A DNA stretch of 58,800 nucleotides from Prevotella sp. (GTDB lineage Bacteria > Bacteroidota > Bacteroidia > Bacteroidales > Bacteroidaceae), in contig JAFZCU010000201.1 of NCBI GenBank assembly GCA_017556145.1, positions 1 to 58,800 on the forward strand, read 5' to 3'. The first letter of the stretch is position 1, and every line of letters starts with the position of its first letter. A program made the position numbers and the translations under genes. Positions 16,112 through 31,480 of this stretch are shown here, piece after piece. The notes beneath the pieces are model-generated. The model saw only the letters and a program-made list of their open reading frames with translations. It did not search any database and had not been told where the DNA came from.

Positions 16112-18174
16112 GAAAACTGATAATGACAGGCTTGGCGATGGTGATGAGTATCAGCGCGCAGGCACAGGACAAGGGACTGACTGACATGGGAAACAGTCAG
16201 GAGGCGAAGATGAAGAACACACCTCTGGGGGCAGTGAAATGGACGGGCGGTTTCTGGGGAGACCGCTTTGGTGTGCTCAGTCAGACGACCATCTGGGACA
16301 TGTGGGACACCTGGAACACCCCGTGGGAGACACTCGATGAGAAAGGTGCACACGGCAGCAACGGTTTCCGCAATTTCGAGGTGGCAGCAGGTACGGTAGA
16401 GGGTAAGCACCATGGCCCTCCTTTCCACGACGGTGACATGTATAAATGGCTCGAGGCCTGTGCTGCCGTCTATGCCGTGACCAAAGACCCGAAGCTCGAT
16501 GCCCTGATGGACCAATTTATTGAGCAAGTGGCACTGGCCCAGCGGAATGACGGCTATATCCATACGCCCGTGGTCATCTCCGAACGTAACCTCGGCATCG
16601 ACTCGCATGCGGGCGACAACACCAATATCGGCATAGAGATCGGCGAAGACCACAAGAAAGCCTTTGCCTCGCGACTGAACTTCGAGACCTACAACCTCGG
16701 TCACCTGATGACCGCTGGCATTGTGCATAAGCGTGCCACAGGCAAGACAACGCTTTTCGATTGCAGCAGGAAAGCCGCTGATTTCCTCTACAACTTCCTC
16801 ACCAACGATGCGGCAGAACTCTCGCGCAACGCCATCTGTCCGAGTCACTATATGGGTGCTGCCGAGATGTATCGCGAGACGGGTGAAACGAAATATCTGA
16901 CGCTGGCGAAAGGTCTGATTGCCATCCGCGACTCCGTGACCAATGGCGAGGACCATAATCAGGACCGTCATAAGCTGCGCGACCAATACGAGGCGATGGG
17001 GCATGCCGTCAGGGCGAACTATCTCTATGCGGGCGTGGCAGACCTCTATGCGGAGACCGGTGAGGCGCAGTTGATGAAGAACCTGGAGGCCATCTGGAAC
17101 GATATCATCCAGCATAAGATCTATATCACTGGCGGTTGCGGGGCCCTCTACGACGGTGTCTCACCCGACGGCACCACCTACGACCAGCCCAGCATCCAAC
17201 AGATCCATCAGGCATACGGACGGCAGTTCCAGTTACCCCAGGAAGCCGCCCATAATGAGATCTGTGCGCAGATCGGTATGCTGCTGTTCTCGTGGCGGAT
17301 GTTCCAGACCACCGTTGATCCGCAGTATGTCGACATCATCGAAACCGAGCTATATAACGGCATCCTCAGTGGTATCTCGCTCGATGGCAGGGACTACTTC
17401 TATACCGAGGCCCTGCGCCGCACGAAGGAGTTCCCCTACGTGATGCGCTGGCCCAAGCACCGTCAGCACTATATCTCCTGTTTCTGTTGTCCGCCAAACA
17501 CCGTGCGCACCCTCTGCGAGGCGCAGGAATATGCCTACTCTATCAATAAGGATACGCTCTGGGTAAACCTCTACGGCGAGAACAGTCTGACGACCAAAGA
17601 CCTTGAAGTGGAGCAGCATACCAACTACCCCTGGGACGGCCATATCACCCTGACTATCAAGAAGGCGAAGACATTGAAGAGCATCCGTATGCACATCCCT
17701 GGCTGGAGTACGGATATGACACTGAAACTGAATGGGGAACCGATCTTGGCAGAGGACCTGCGTCAGCCCCGGAAATGGAAGAAGGGCGACACGATTGAAC
17801 TCGACCTGCCCATGGAGGCCCGACTGGTGGAAGCCAACCCGTTGGTGGAAGAGGCCAAGAACCAGATTGCCGTGATGCGCGGACCGATTGTCTATTGTCT
17901 TGAAGGACAGGACATTGAAGGAGGCCATCGCATCAACGACATCGCTATCCCAACAGACATCCAGTTCACAGAAAAGAAGATTACCATCAGTGGTCATGAG
18001 ATGGTAGCCCTTGAGGGCGATGCGGTATTGGTGAACCAGTTGCCGTGGCACAGCAACATGCTCTACCGGGAGCTGCGACCAGCTAAGAAGCAAAAGGTAC
18101 GTATTCGTCTGATTCCCTACTATGCTTGGGACAACCGAGGCATTCAGGATATGAGTATTTGGTTGAACAGATGA
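16108..18174 (+). CDS. GH127 glycoside hydrolase (beta-L-arabinofuranosidase or aceric acid hydrolase type)
   Basis: 688 residues with signal peptide MRKLIMTGLAMVMSISAQAQ. GH127 enzymes use a Zn-bound cysteine nucleophile. Here NEICAQIG supplies Glu384 and Cys386, and CFCCPPN supplies Cys460 and Cys461, matching the Glu-x-Cys and Cys-Cys arrangement known from HypBA1 (Glu338, Cys340, Cys417, Cys418) with nearly the same spacing. The region GGAVKWTGGFWGDRF-like near residue 40 and the alpha/alpha barrel also fit. Members include beta-L-arabinofuranosidases and, in B. thetaiotaomicron, an aceric acid hydrolase acting on RG-II. Sequence alone does not separate the two. It overlaps both neighbours by 4 bases. 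Confidence 0.88.
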   Translation: MRKLIMTGLAMVMSISAQAQDKGLTDMGNSQEAKMKNTPLGAVKWTGGFWGDRFGVLSQTTIWDMWDTWNTPWETLDEKGAHGSNGFRNFEVAAGTVEGKHHGPPFHDGDMYKWLEACAAVYAVTKDPKLDALMDQFIEQVALAQRNDGYIHTPVVISERNLGIDSHAGDNTNIGIEIGEDHKKAFASRLNFETYNLGHLMTAGIVHKRATGKTTLFDCSRKAADFLYNFLTNDAAELSRNAICPSHYMGAAEMYRETGETKYLTLAKGLIAIRDSVTNGEDHNQDRHKLRDQYEAMGHAVRANYLYAGVADLYAETGEAQLMKNLEAIWNDIIQHKIYITGGCGALYDGVSPDGTTYDQPSIQQIHQAYGRQFQLPQEAAHNEICAQIGMLLFSWRMFQTTVDPQYVDIIETELYNGILSGISLDGRDYFYTEALRRTKEFPYVMRWPKHRQHYISCFCCPPNTVRTLCEAQEYAYSINKDTLWVNLYGENSLTTKDLEVEQHTNYPWDGHITLTIKKAKTLKSIRMHIPGWSTDMTLKLNGEPILAEDLRQPRKWKKGDTIELDLPMEARLVEANPLVEEAKNQIAVMRGPIVYCLEGQDIEGGHRINDIAIPTDIQFTEKKITISGHEMVALEGDAVLVNQLPWHSNMLYRELRPAKKQKVRIRLIPYYAWDNRGIQDMSIWLNR

Positions 18175-19967
18175 TGAACTGGAGGCGGGCGATAGTATTG
18201 ATGATGAGTTGCTGGTGTATGAATGCGCTGGCAACAAAGGAGGTCGCTGATTTCTTCGAAATAAGGATTACGCCGGATTCGTCGTTGGCAGATGCTGTGA
18301 GAAAAGCCAGAGAGATCAGACGGACCGGGAATTTGAAGGCAACCATCCATCTGGCACCAGGTGTCTATCACCTTTACGAACCCCTACGCCTGCGTCCTGA
18401 GGACAGTGGACTGACGATTGAAGGCAATGGTGCCATTATCAGCGGCGGTCAGGAGATCAACATCTGGAAAGAGCAAGGTCAGAATCTCTATGTGGCAGAC
18501 ATACCCGACTTCAACGGACGGCCTGTTGACTTCCGTCAGTTGTGGAGAAACCGAGAGAAAGCCATCCGTGCCCGCGATGTCGCGGACTTCGAACAGATGC
18601 ATCGCATTCTGGCCTACGACAAGAAAAACCAGGTATTGTGGATACCCAAGGCAGCAGTTGCTTCCTTGCTCTATGATGACCAGATTAAGGAAAGCTGTGC
18701 GTACGTCGAGATGGTGCTGCACGAGATGTGGTGTACATCGAATCTGCGTATCAAGTCGCTCACGCCCCAAGGCGACTCCGTAGCCGTGTGTTTCCACGAC
18801 CCAGAGGCAATGATACAGTTTGAGCATCCGTGGCCCTCACCCATGACACCCGATACAGGCCATCCCTCACCCTTCTATCTCACCAATGCCAAGCCATTGC
18901 TCGATACCCCTGGGGAATGGTATCATGACATCCGGGCGCACAAGCTCTACTACTATCCGCGTGACCATGAAAGCAGGATAAAAGTCTTGCTTGCGACTTA
19001 CCCTGTTCTTGAGACCCTTGTCGAGGTCATCGGCACGGCCGATCATCCTGTGCAGGATATCACCATCAAAGGTGTCACCTTCAGTTACACCACGTGGATG
19101 CGACCCTCGGAGAAAGGCCATGTGCCCCTGCAGGCAGGCATGTACCTGACGGAAGCTTATAAACTGCGTCCACAGATTGACCGCCCCAATAATCACAAAC
19201 TCGACAACCAAGGCTGGCTGGGGCGTGCCGATGCGGCTGTGGAACTGCGTTATGCGCAAGATGTCAGTTTTGAGGACTGCCGTTTCGAGCACCTTGGCGG
19301 TTCCGGCCTCGACTATGTGGTTGGCTGCAAGGGTGGAAAGGTCAGCAACTGCAGGTTCAGTGACATTGCCATGAACGGGCTGGTGGTCGGCAGTTTCTCA
19401 CCTGAAGGACTTGAAACCCATCTGCCCTATCAGCCCGCAGACGCACGGGAGGTTTGCAGCGACCTGACCATTGAGCAGTCGGAATTCTATGATGTGAGCA
19501 ACGAGGACTGGGGTTGTGTTGCCATCGCCGCAGGCTATGTCAGTGGCATCCATATCGAACACAACACCATCCATGATGTATCCTATACGGGCATCTCCTT
19601 AGGCTGGGGTTGGAACCGCGATCCGGTCTGTATGAAAGATAATAAGGTTCACGCGAACCTCATCTATAACTACGCCCAGCACATGTACGACTGTGCGGGC
19701 ATCTATACCCTTGGCAATCAGCCAGGTACCGTGATCAGCGAAAACGTGGTACGCGACATCGCCAAGCCGAGCTATGTGCATGACCCCAACCACTGGTTCT
19801 ATCTGTATACAGACGAAGGCTCTTCGAATATCACCGTCCGCGACAACTGGACCCCCAGTGAGAAATACCTCCAGAATGCCAATGGACCAGGGAACGTCTG
19901 GGAGAACAACGGGCCGCAAGTCAGCGACAGCATCAAACGAAACGCAGGAAAAAATAAGGTTCAATGA
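18171..19967 (+). CDS. GH141-like parallel beta-helix glycosidase
   Basis: 598 residues from the ATG at 18171, which overlaps the GH127 stop; upstream in-frame TTG codons are ignored. A short signal peptide runs MMNWRRAIVLMMSCWCMNALA. The start LADAVRKAREIRRTG...IHLAPGVYHL is followed by a right-handed beta-helix (VSFEDCRFEHLGGSGLDYV, CRFSDIAMNGLVVG, EDWGCVAIAAGYVSGIHIEHN, YTGISLGWGWN, YDCAGIYTLGNQPGTVI). This matches GH141, whose member BT1002 is an alpha-L-fucosidase in RG-II breakdown (established knowledge); another member is a xylanase. A close paralog forms the C-terminal half of the GH78 fusion at 45846. It overlaps the next gene by 4 bases. Confidence 0.78.
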   Translation: MMNWRRAIVLMMSCWCMNALATKEVADFFEIRITPDSSLADAVRKAREIRRTGNLKATIHLAPGVYHLYEPLRLRPEDSGLTIEGNGAIISGGQEINIWKEQGQNLYVADIPDFNGRPVDFRQLWRNREKAIRARDVADFEQMHRILAYDKKNQVLWIPKAAVASLLYDDQIKESCAYVEMVLHEMWCTSNLRIKSLTPQGDSVAVCFHDPEAMIQFEHPWPSPMTPDTGHPSPFYLTNAKPLLDTPGEWYHDIRAHKLYYYPRDHESRIKVLLATYPVLETLVEVIGTADHPVQDITIKGVTFSYTTWMRPSEKGHVPLQAGMYLTEAYKLRPQIDRPNNHKLDNQGWLGRADAAVELRYAQDVSFEDCRFEHLGGSGLDYVVGCKGGKVSNCRFSDIAMNGLVVGSFSPEGLETHLPYQPADAREVCSDLTIEQSEFYDVSNEDWGCVAIAAGYVSGIHIEHNTIHDVSYTGISLGWGWNRDPVCMKDNKVHANLIYNYAQHMYDCAGIYTLGNQPGTVISENVVRDIAKPSYVHDPNHWFYLYTDEGSSNITVRDNWTPSEKYLQNANGPGNVWENNGPQVSDSIKRNAGKNKVQ

Positions 19968-22027
19968 ATAAAGCCACATGGATCTGGTATCCCGGCGACT
20001 TCGAAATCTGGCTGGGAAATATCTTCAACAACCGTCGCACAGAACGTGGGGCGATGTTTCCGCCGTTCTGGAAACAGGACTCGCACTGGGTGACGGTGGC
20101 GTTCTCTAAATGCTTTGAACTGGAGGAGAGCGAAACGATTGCCATCGCCTGTGAGGGACAGTTCAACCTTGCACTCGACGGGAAGTTGCAGTTTGGCATG
20201 CCAAAGACTTTTGAGATGCCTAAAGGCAGGCATCAGCTGAATATCAAGGTGTGGAATCAGGTAACGCCCCCAGCCCTCTTCATCGAAGGCAAGACCATCA
20301 AGACCGACAGTTCATGGCAGGTCACCTACGAAGATAAGATCTGGATCGATGAGAATGGGGTGGCCCATGGGTCTGGGGTGTATGTCCCTGCCGCCTCATG
20401 GCATTTCAACAGCATCGACACCCCACCATCAGCCTATCACCTCGAGCGTGAGGAACATTGTCCTGCATCTGGTGAGGCCATAACAACAAACGGAACCCTC
20501 TACGACTTCGGGCGTGAGACCTTCGGTTATCTGAAAGTGAAGGGGCTCAAGGGCTGTGTCCGTATCTACTATGGCGAAAGCCGCGAGGAAGCCCTCGACA
20601 AAGACCATTGCGAAACACTGGATGTCCTGCATGAGGGCGAGGCTTTATGCAGCAAGGCCTTCCGCTATGTCTACATCGAGAAAGAGGCAGGCGCCACCTA
20701 CGACGAGGTGTTGATGGATTATGAATACGCTCCCTTCGACTCGCAGCAGAGCGGGTCCTTCCGTTGCTCTGACGAAGAACTGAACCGTATCTGGGAGGTG
20801 GCCGCCTATACGATGGACCTGACGACACGTGAGTTCTTCATGGACGGTATCAAACGCGACCGTTGGACATGGAGTGGCGATGCCATCCAAAGCTATCTGA
20901 TGAACTATTACCTGCGTTTCGATACCGAGTGCGTGAAGCGCACCATCCGACAGTTGCGAGGCAAAGACCCCGTCACCGCCCATATAAACACCATCATGGA
21001 CTATACCTTCTATTGGTTTAAGTCGGTGTCAGATTACTATGAATATACAGGAGATGCCGCGTTTGTCTGTGAGATGTGGCCTCGGATGGTGTCACTGATG
21101 GACTATGTGCTGAGCCGGACCAACGCCGATAGCTTGGCAGAGGGCAGACCCGACGACTGGATCTTCGTGGACTGGGTGGATTTCCCCATGCACAAGCGCG
21201 GCACCCTCGCCTTCGAGCAGATTCTCTTTGCCAAAGCCTTGGAAACGATGGCGCGTTGTGCAGAGATTGTATCAGAGTATTCGGAATGTTCAGATTACTC
21301 CGAACAATCAGAGTATTCGGAAAAGGCCGCCCATGTGCGCAAAAAAATCAAAGAGCTCTTCTGGGATGAAGAACAACAGGCTTATCTGCATGCCATTGAG
21401 GACGGTCATCTGAATCCCCAGGTCACCAAATTCCCCAATATGTTTGCCATCATCTACGGACTATCGGATGACAGCGAATGTCAGCAGATCATGCAGCATG
21501 TGATGCTCAATCCTGCTATTGCCCCCATCACCACCCCCTATATGCGTTTCTACGAACTGGAAGCCCTCTGTATGATGGGACAGCAGTCGAAAGTATTGCC
21601 CGAGATCAAAGCCTACTGGGGCGGGATGCTGCGCGAAGGTGCCACCTCGTTCTGGGAGAAATACAACCCTGAAGAAAAAGGCACCCAGCACCTGGCGATG
21701 TATGGTCGGCCATACGGAAAATCGCTCTGTCATGCCTGGGGAGCCTCGCCTATCTATATCTTAGGGAAATATTTCCTTGGCGTGAAGCCCACCAAACCAG
21801 GCTACGAGACCTATGAGATCCGTCCGACCCTCGGTGGTCTCAGCTGGATGGAAGGTGAAGTGCCGACACCCTTCGGAAAGATTTCCGTCAAGATGAACGA
21901 CCAGCACATCACCGTCCGTAGTGATGGCGGGCACGGTACCCTTATCGTCGGCAGACAACGTATTGACATCCCTGCCGGAGAGGTTATTACTGCCGAAACG
22001 ATTGAACACGACAACGACAGGCTATGA
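19964..22027 (+). CDS. GH78-type alpha-L-rhamnosidase, apparently cytoplasmic
   Basis: 687 residues with no signal peptide (starts MNKATWIWYPGDFEIWLG). Beta-sandwich domains occupy about 1-265, an alpha/alpha barrel about 270-610 and a C-terminal Greek-key domain the rest. FFMDGIKRDRWTWSGD (Asp294, Asp299) corresponds to the GH78 acid box, and GATSFWEKYNP (Glu565) to the conserved Glu base box. A low-complexity stretch SEYSECSDYSEQSEYSEK (about residues 437-453) interrupts a barrel helix region and is coded by a DNA repeat. The lack of an export signal implies that it acts on imported rhamnosides, unlike its neighbours. It overlaps flanking genes by 4 bases on both sides. Confidence 0.82.
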   Translation: MNKATWIWYPGDFEIWLGNIFNNRRTERGAMFPPFWKQDSHWVTVAFSKCFELEESETIAIACEGQFNLALDGKLQFGMPKTFEMPKGRHQLNIKVWNQVTPPALFIEGKTIKTDSSWQVTYEDKIWIDENGVAHGSGVYVPAASWHFNSIDTPPSAYHLEREEHCPASGEAITTNGTLYDFGRETFGYLKVKGLKGCVRIYYGESREEALDKDHCETLDVLHEGEALCSKAFRYVYIEKEAGATYDEVLMDYEYAPFDSQQSGSFRCSDEELNRIWEVAAYTMDLTTREFFMDGIKRDRWTWSGDAIQSYLMNYYLRFDTECVKRTIRQLRGKDPVTAHINTIMDYTFYWFKSVSDYYEYTGDAAFVCEMWPRMVSLMDYVLSRTNADSLAEGRPDDWIFVDWVDFPMHKRGTLAFEQILFAKALETMARCAEIVSEYSECSDYSEQSEYSEKAAHVRKKIKELFWDEEQQAYLHAIEDGHLNPQVTKFPNMFAIIYGLSDDSECQQIMQHVMLNPAIAPITTPYMRFYELEALCMMGQQSKVLPEIKAYWGGMLREGATSFWEKYNPEEKGTQHLAMYGRPYGKSLCHAWGASPIYILGKYFLGVKPTKPGYETYEIRPTLGGLSWMEGEVPTPFGKISVKMNDQHITVRSDGGHGTLIVGRQRIDIPAGEVITAETIEHDNDRL
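21271..21321 (+). repeat. ATCAGAGTATTCGGA direct repeats inside the GH78 gene
   Basis: The exact 15-base unit occurs at 21271-21285 and 21307-21321. Between them lies TTCAGATTACTCCGA (21289-21303), which recurs exactly at 27585-27599 inside another enzyme gene. In both genes it is read in the same frame as Ser-Asp-Tyr-Ser. Confidence 0.85.
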
Positions 22028-24714
22028 GACGAACGATACTACTGTGCATCACCCTGGCCATGACGGCAACAATGGCGGCTCGCGGGCTTACCATCAAGAC
22101 TCGCGACAATGCTACTGAGCGCGAGAAATATGCTGCTGAATACCTGCAGAAGAAACTCACAGGCAAAGCGTTCGACGGCTATACGGTGACACTCAAACTC
22201 AGAAGCAAGACTGACCATTACACGCCCTCAACCCAAGGCTATCACATCACGAGACTCACCAGCCACCACATCACTATCGAGGGCTATGATCCCTCAGGGG
22301 TGATCTATGGTGCTGTAGAGCTGGCCGAGCGTCTCCTCAGTCGTCGTCTCACCAACACAGATATCAACGAATGGCCACAGATGACGATGCGCGGCACCTG
22401 CATCGGACTTCAGAAAACCACCTATCTGCCAGGCCATAGCGTCTATGAATATCCCTATACGCCAGAGAACTTCCCCTGGTTCTACGACAAAGAACTGTGG
22501 ATACGTTACCTCGACATGATGGTAGAAAACAAATTCAATTCCCTCTACCTCTGGAACGGGCACCCCTTCGCCTCGCTTGTCAAACTCAAAGAATATCCCT
22601 TCGCTGTGGAAGTCGATGACGAGACCTTCAGCAAGAACGAGGAGATGTATTCGTTTCTGACACGCGAGGCCGACCGTCGGGGTATCTGGGTAATACAGAT
22701 GTTCTATAATATCATCCTGAGCAAACCCTTTGCCGACCACTACGGGCTGAAGACACAGGACAGGAACCGTCCTATCACGCCGCTCATCGCCGACTACACG
22801 CGCAAAAGCATCGCCGCATTCATCGAGAAGTATCCCAACGTGGGACTCCTTGTCTGTTTAGGCGAGGCGATGGCCACCATCGAGGATGATGTAAAATGGA
22901 TGAAAGAAACGATTATCCCTGGGATTAAAGACGGGCTCGCTGCCAGCGGTGTTAAGTCTGTGGCTGTGGCACAGCAACAAACACAACAGCTGCCACCTAT
23001 CGTGTTGCGCTCGCACGATACCGACGGGCCGCTCGTGCTCCGCGAGAGCCTGCCGCTCTATCCGAATATCTACACCATGTCGAAGTATACGGGCGAGAGT
23101 CTGACCACTTACGAACCTGGCGGACCGTGGGGCGAGACACATCGCCAATTGGCCGATGTAGCGCCTGTACATATCGACAACGTACATATCCTTGCCAACC
23201 TCGAACCCTGGCGCTGGAGTAGTCCGCTCTTCATCTGGAAGACCGTCCGCGCCATGCATCGCGTACATCACTCGAAAGGCCTGCACCTCTATCCGCAAGC
23301 CTCCTATTGGGACTGGCCCTACACCGCCGACAAACTGCCTGATGGCGGAAGGCTCCTGCAGATAGACCGAGACTGGATGTGGTACAAGGCTTGGGGACGC
23401 TACGCTTGGAATGACTTTTATCCTGACGAGGACGACGAAGACGACGACTATTGGTTACAGGTTCTCTCCGACTACTACGACATCACTCCAGGCGCTGCAG
23501 CCAATCTCCTCATGGCCTACAACGAGGCTGGCGAGATTGCGCCAAAACTATTGCGTCGCTTCGGCATCACCGAAGGGAATCGCCAGACACTGCTGCTGGG
23601 TATGACAATGGCACAGTTGGTGAATCCCTACAAATTCAACATCTATTCTGGGTTTTACGAAAGCTGTGGACCTCAGGGCGAGAAGCTCATTGAATATGTA
23701 GAGAAAGAGATCAAAGGCGAAAAGCATGTGGGAGAACTGCCCCTTTCCATCGTCGACCAGTGTGTGCGTCACAGCAGGAATGCTGTAGACAAAATGACAA
23801 AAGCCATGAGGGAAAAGCCCACCCGTCATGCTGATGAGTGGCAACGGGTGTGGCAGGATTTCTGGTGCTATAATAAGTTCGCGATGTCGTTCCGCTGGAA
23901 GGTGATGGCCGCAGATCAGGTGCTGCTATATAAATGGACGAAAGACATCAAATACCTCGATGCTGCCGTGCCTCTGTTGGAGAAAAGTCTGGAGCAATGG
24001 CGCTACCTGAGCAGTAAGACCGACAGCATCTATCTCTACGCCAACTCGATGCAGACCTCGCAACGACGCATCCCCATTGGTGGCGACAACGGGCACTTCA
24101 AGACCTGGAGCGAGATGCTGCCGGTCTACGAGGCAGAACTAGAGGCCCTCAAAGCCAACATCGAGAAGCTTAAAAACCCCGTAGCTCAGAATACCGTGCC
24201 GCCTGCTGCTGTCAAGCCCGCAGTTGTTGGATATGTTGCTGTGGCACAGCAACAAACAGAACTCCGAAAAGGCGCCATCCTCTTCGAGAACCGTGAGGAT
24301 ACAAAAGTAGACTCACTCGCACCAGAACTCGTTGGGCTGCAGGCCCTCGTGCTGAACCGCGACACGACCCGCATTGTAGGCACATCCGTCACATTCGACA
24401 CAGAGAAACCCGTGAAGATGCTCGTGGGCTTCTTTCAAGACGATGACCCCAAGTGGGCCAAAGCCCCCAAGCTCGAAGTGGATGCCACAGGCAATGAATA
24501 CGGTCAGGCAGAGCCCATCCTCACAAATGCCATCAGCATCATCCAGATGCCCCTTGTGAATATCCATGCCTACCACTTCCCCGCAGGTCATCATACTATC
24601 AACCTGCCCAAAGGAATCATCATGATTGCGGGTTTCACGGCAGACTATATCAAGTCGCGCGACGTAGGACTGCAAGGCGTTGGGGATGAGGTGGACTGGC
24701 TATTTAAAAGGTAA
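22024..24714 (+). CDS. GH67/GH20-like glycoside hydrolase, family unassigned
   Basis: 896 residues with signal peptide MRRTILLCITLAMTATMAARG. Residues about 22-110 form the alpha/beta domain that precedes GH20 and GH67 catalytic barrels (TEREKYAAEYLQKKLTG, GVIYGAVELAERLL). A TIM barrel follows (MRGTCIGLQKT, LDMMVENKFNSLYLWNGHPF, IWVIQMFYNIIL, VGLLVCLGEAMATIEDD, PIVLRSHDTDGP), then a helical region (500-720) and a C-terminal beta domain (740-896). It is usually annotated as an alpha-glucuronidase-like or hexosaminidase-like enzyme, but I cannot assign the substrate. Two copies of a palindromic DNA element are inserted in-frame, encoding VAVAQQQT at about 313-320 and 737-744; the first lies inside the barrel just before IVLRSHDTD. 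It overlaps the GH78 gene by 4 bases. Confidence 0.6.
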   Translation: MRRTILLCITLAMTATMAARGLTIKTRDNATEREKYAAEYLQKKLTGKAFDGYTVTLKLRSKTDHYTPSTQGYHITRLTSHHITIEGYDPSGVIYGAVELAERLLSRRLTNTDINEWPQMTMRGTCIGLQKTTYLPGHSVYEYPYTPENFPWFYDKELWIRYLDMMVENKFNSLYLWNGHPFASLVKLKEYPFAVEVDDETFSKNEEMYSFLTREADRRGIWVIQMFYNIILSKPFADHYGLKTQDRNRPITPLIADYTRKSIAAFIEKYPNVGLLVCLGEAMATIEDDVKWMKETIIPGIKDGLAASGVKSVAVAQQQTQQLPPIVLRSHDTDGPLVLRESLPLYPNIYTMSKYTGESLTTYEPGGPWGETHRQLADVAPVHIDNVHILANLEPWRWSSPLFIWKTVRAMHRVHHSKGLHLYPQASYWDWPYTADKLPDGGRLLQIDRDWMWYKAWGRYAWNDFYPDEDDEDDDYWLQVLSDYYDITPGAAANLLMAYNEAGEIAPKLLRRFGITEGNRQTLLLGMTMAQLVNPYKFNIYSGFYESCGPQGEKLIEYVEKEIKGEKHVGELPLSIVDQCVRHSRNAVDKMTKAMREKPTRHADEWQRVWQDFWCYNKFAMSFRWKVMAADQVLLYKWTKDIKYLDAAVPLLEKSLEQWRYLSSKTDSIYLYANSMQTSQRRIPIGGDNGHFKTWSEMLPVYEAELEALKANIEKLKNPVAQNTVPPAAVKPAVVGYVAVAQQQTELRKGAILFENREDTKVDSLAPELVGLQALVLNRDTTRIVGTSVTFDTEKPVKMLVGFFQDDDPKWAKAPKLEVDATGNEYGQAEPILTNAISIIQMPLVNIHAYHFPAGHHTINLPKGIIMIAGFTADYIKSRDVGLQGVGDEVDWLFKR
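22959..22979. repeat. Palindromic element, copy A
   Basis: Ten-base arms around a central G (22969), with one mismatch (22962 with 22976). The core is GGCTGTG G CACAGC and it is followed by an AACACAAC tail. It lies in-frame in the GH67/GH20-like gene and reads V-A-V-A-Q-Q-Q-T. Confidence 0.85.
24234..24254. repeat. Palindromic element, copy B
   Basis: Perfect palindrome with arms TGTTGCTGTG and CACAGCAACA around a central G (24244) and an AACAGAAC tail. It lies in the same gene and the same frame as copy A (V-A-V-A-Q-Q-Q-T), in the linker before the C-terminal domain. Confidence 0.9.
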
Positions 24715-24741
24715 AAAAGTAAAAAGGTAGAAAGGTAAAAA
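24706..24741 (+). repeat. GGTAAAAA-type repeat at the start of the propeller-GH2 gene
   Basis: AAAAGGTAAAAAAG-like units run from the end of the previous gene to the next ATG at 24742. The reverse complement (GCCTTTTTACCTTT) lies inside the new gene at about 24797-24810, so the transcript could fold around the start codon. Confidence 0.75.
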
Positions 24742-31385
<6,644 letters not shown>

Positions 31386-31423
31386 AGTACCTAACTTGCT
31401 TGATAAATATTTGTACAGAATTC

Positions 31424-31454
31424 TTGGTAATCTGACGGATTATGACTATATTTG
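31424..31454 (+). promoter_or_regulatory. Bacteroidota-type promoter for the GH3 gene
   Basis: TTG at 31424-31426 and TATATTTG at 31447-31454 with a 20-base spacer, 26 bases before the GH3 ATG. This indicates a separate transcript from the preceding enzyme chain. Confidence 0.8.
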
Positions 31455-31480
31455 CAGCAAATTTGAAAATATAGGAAATT

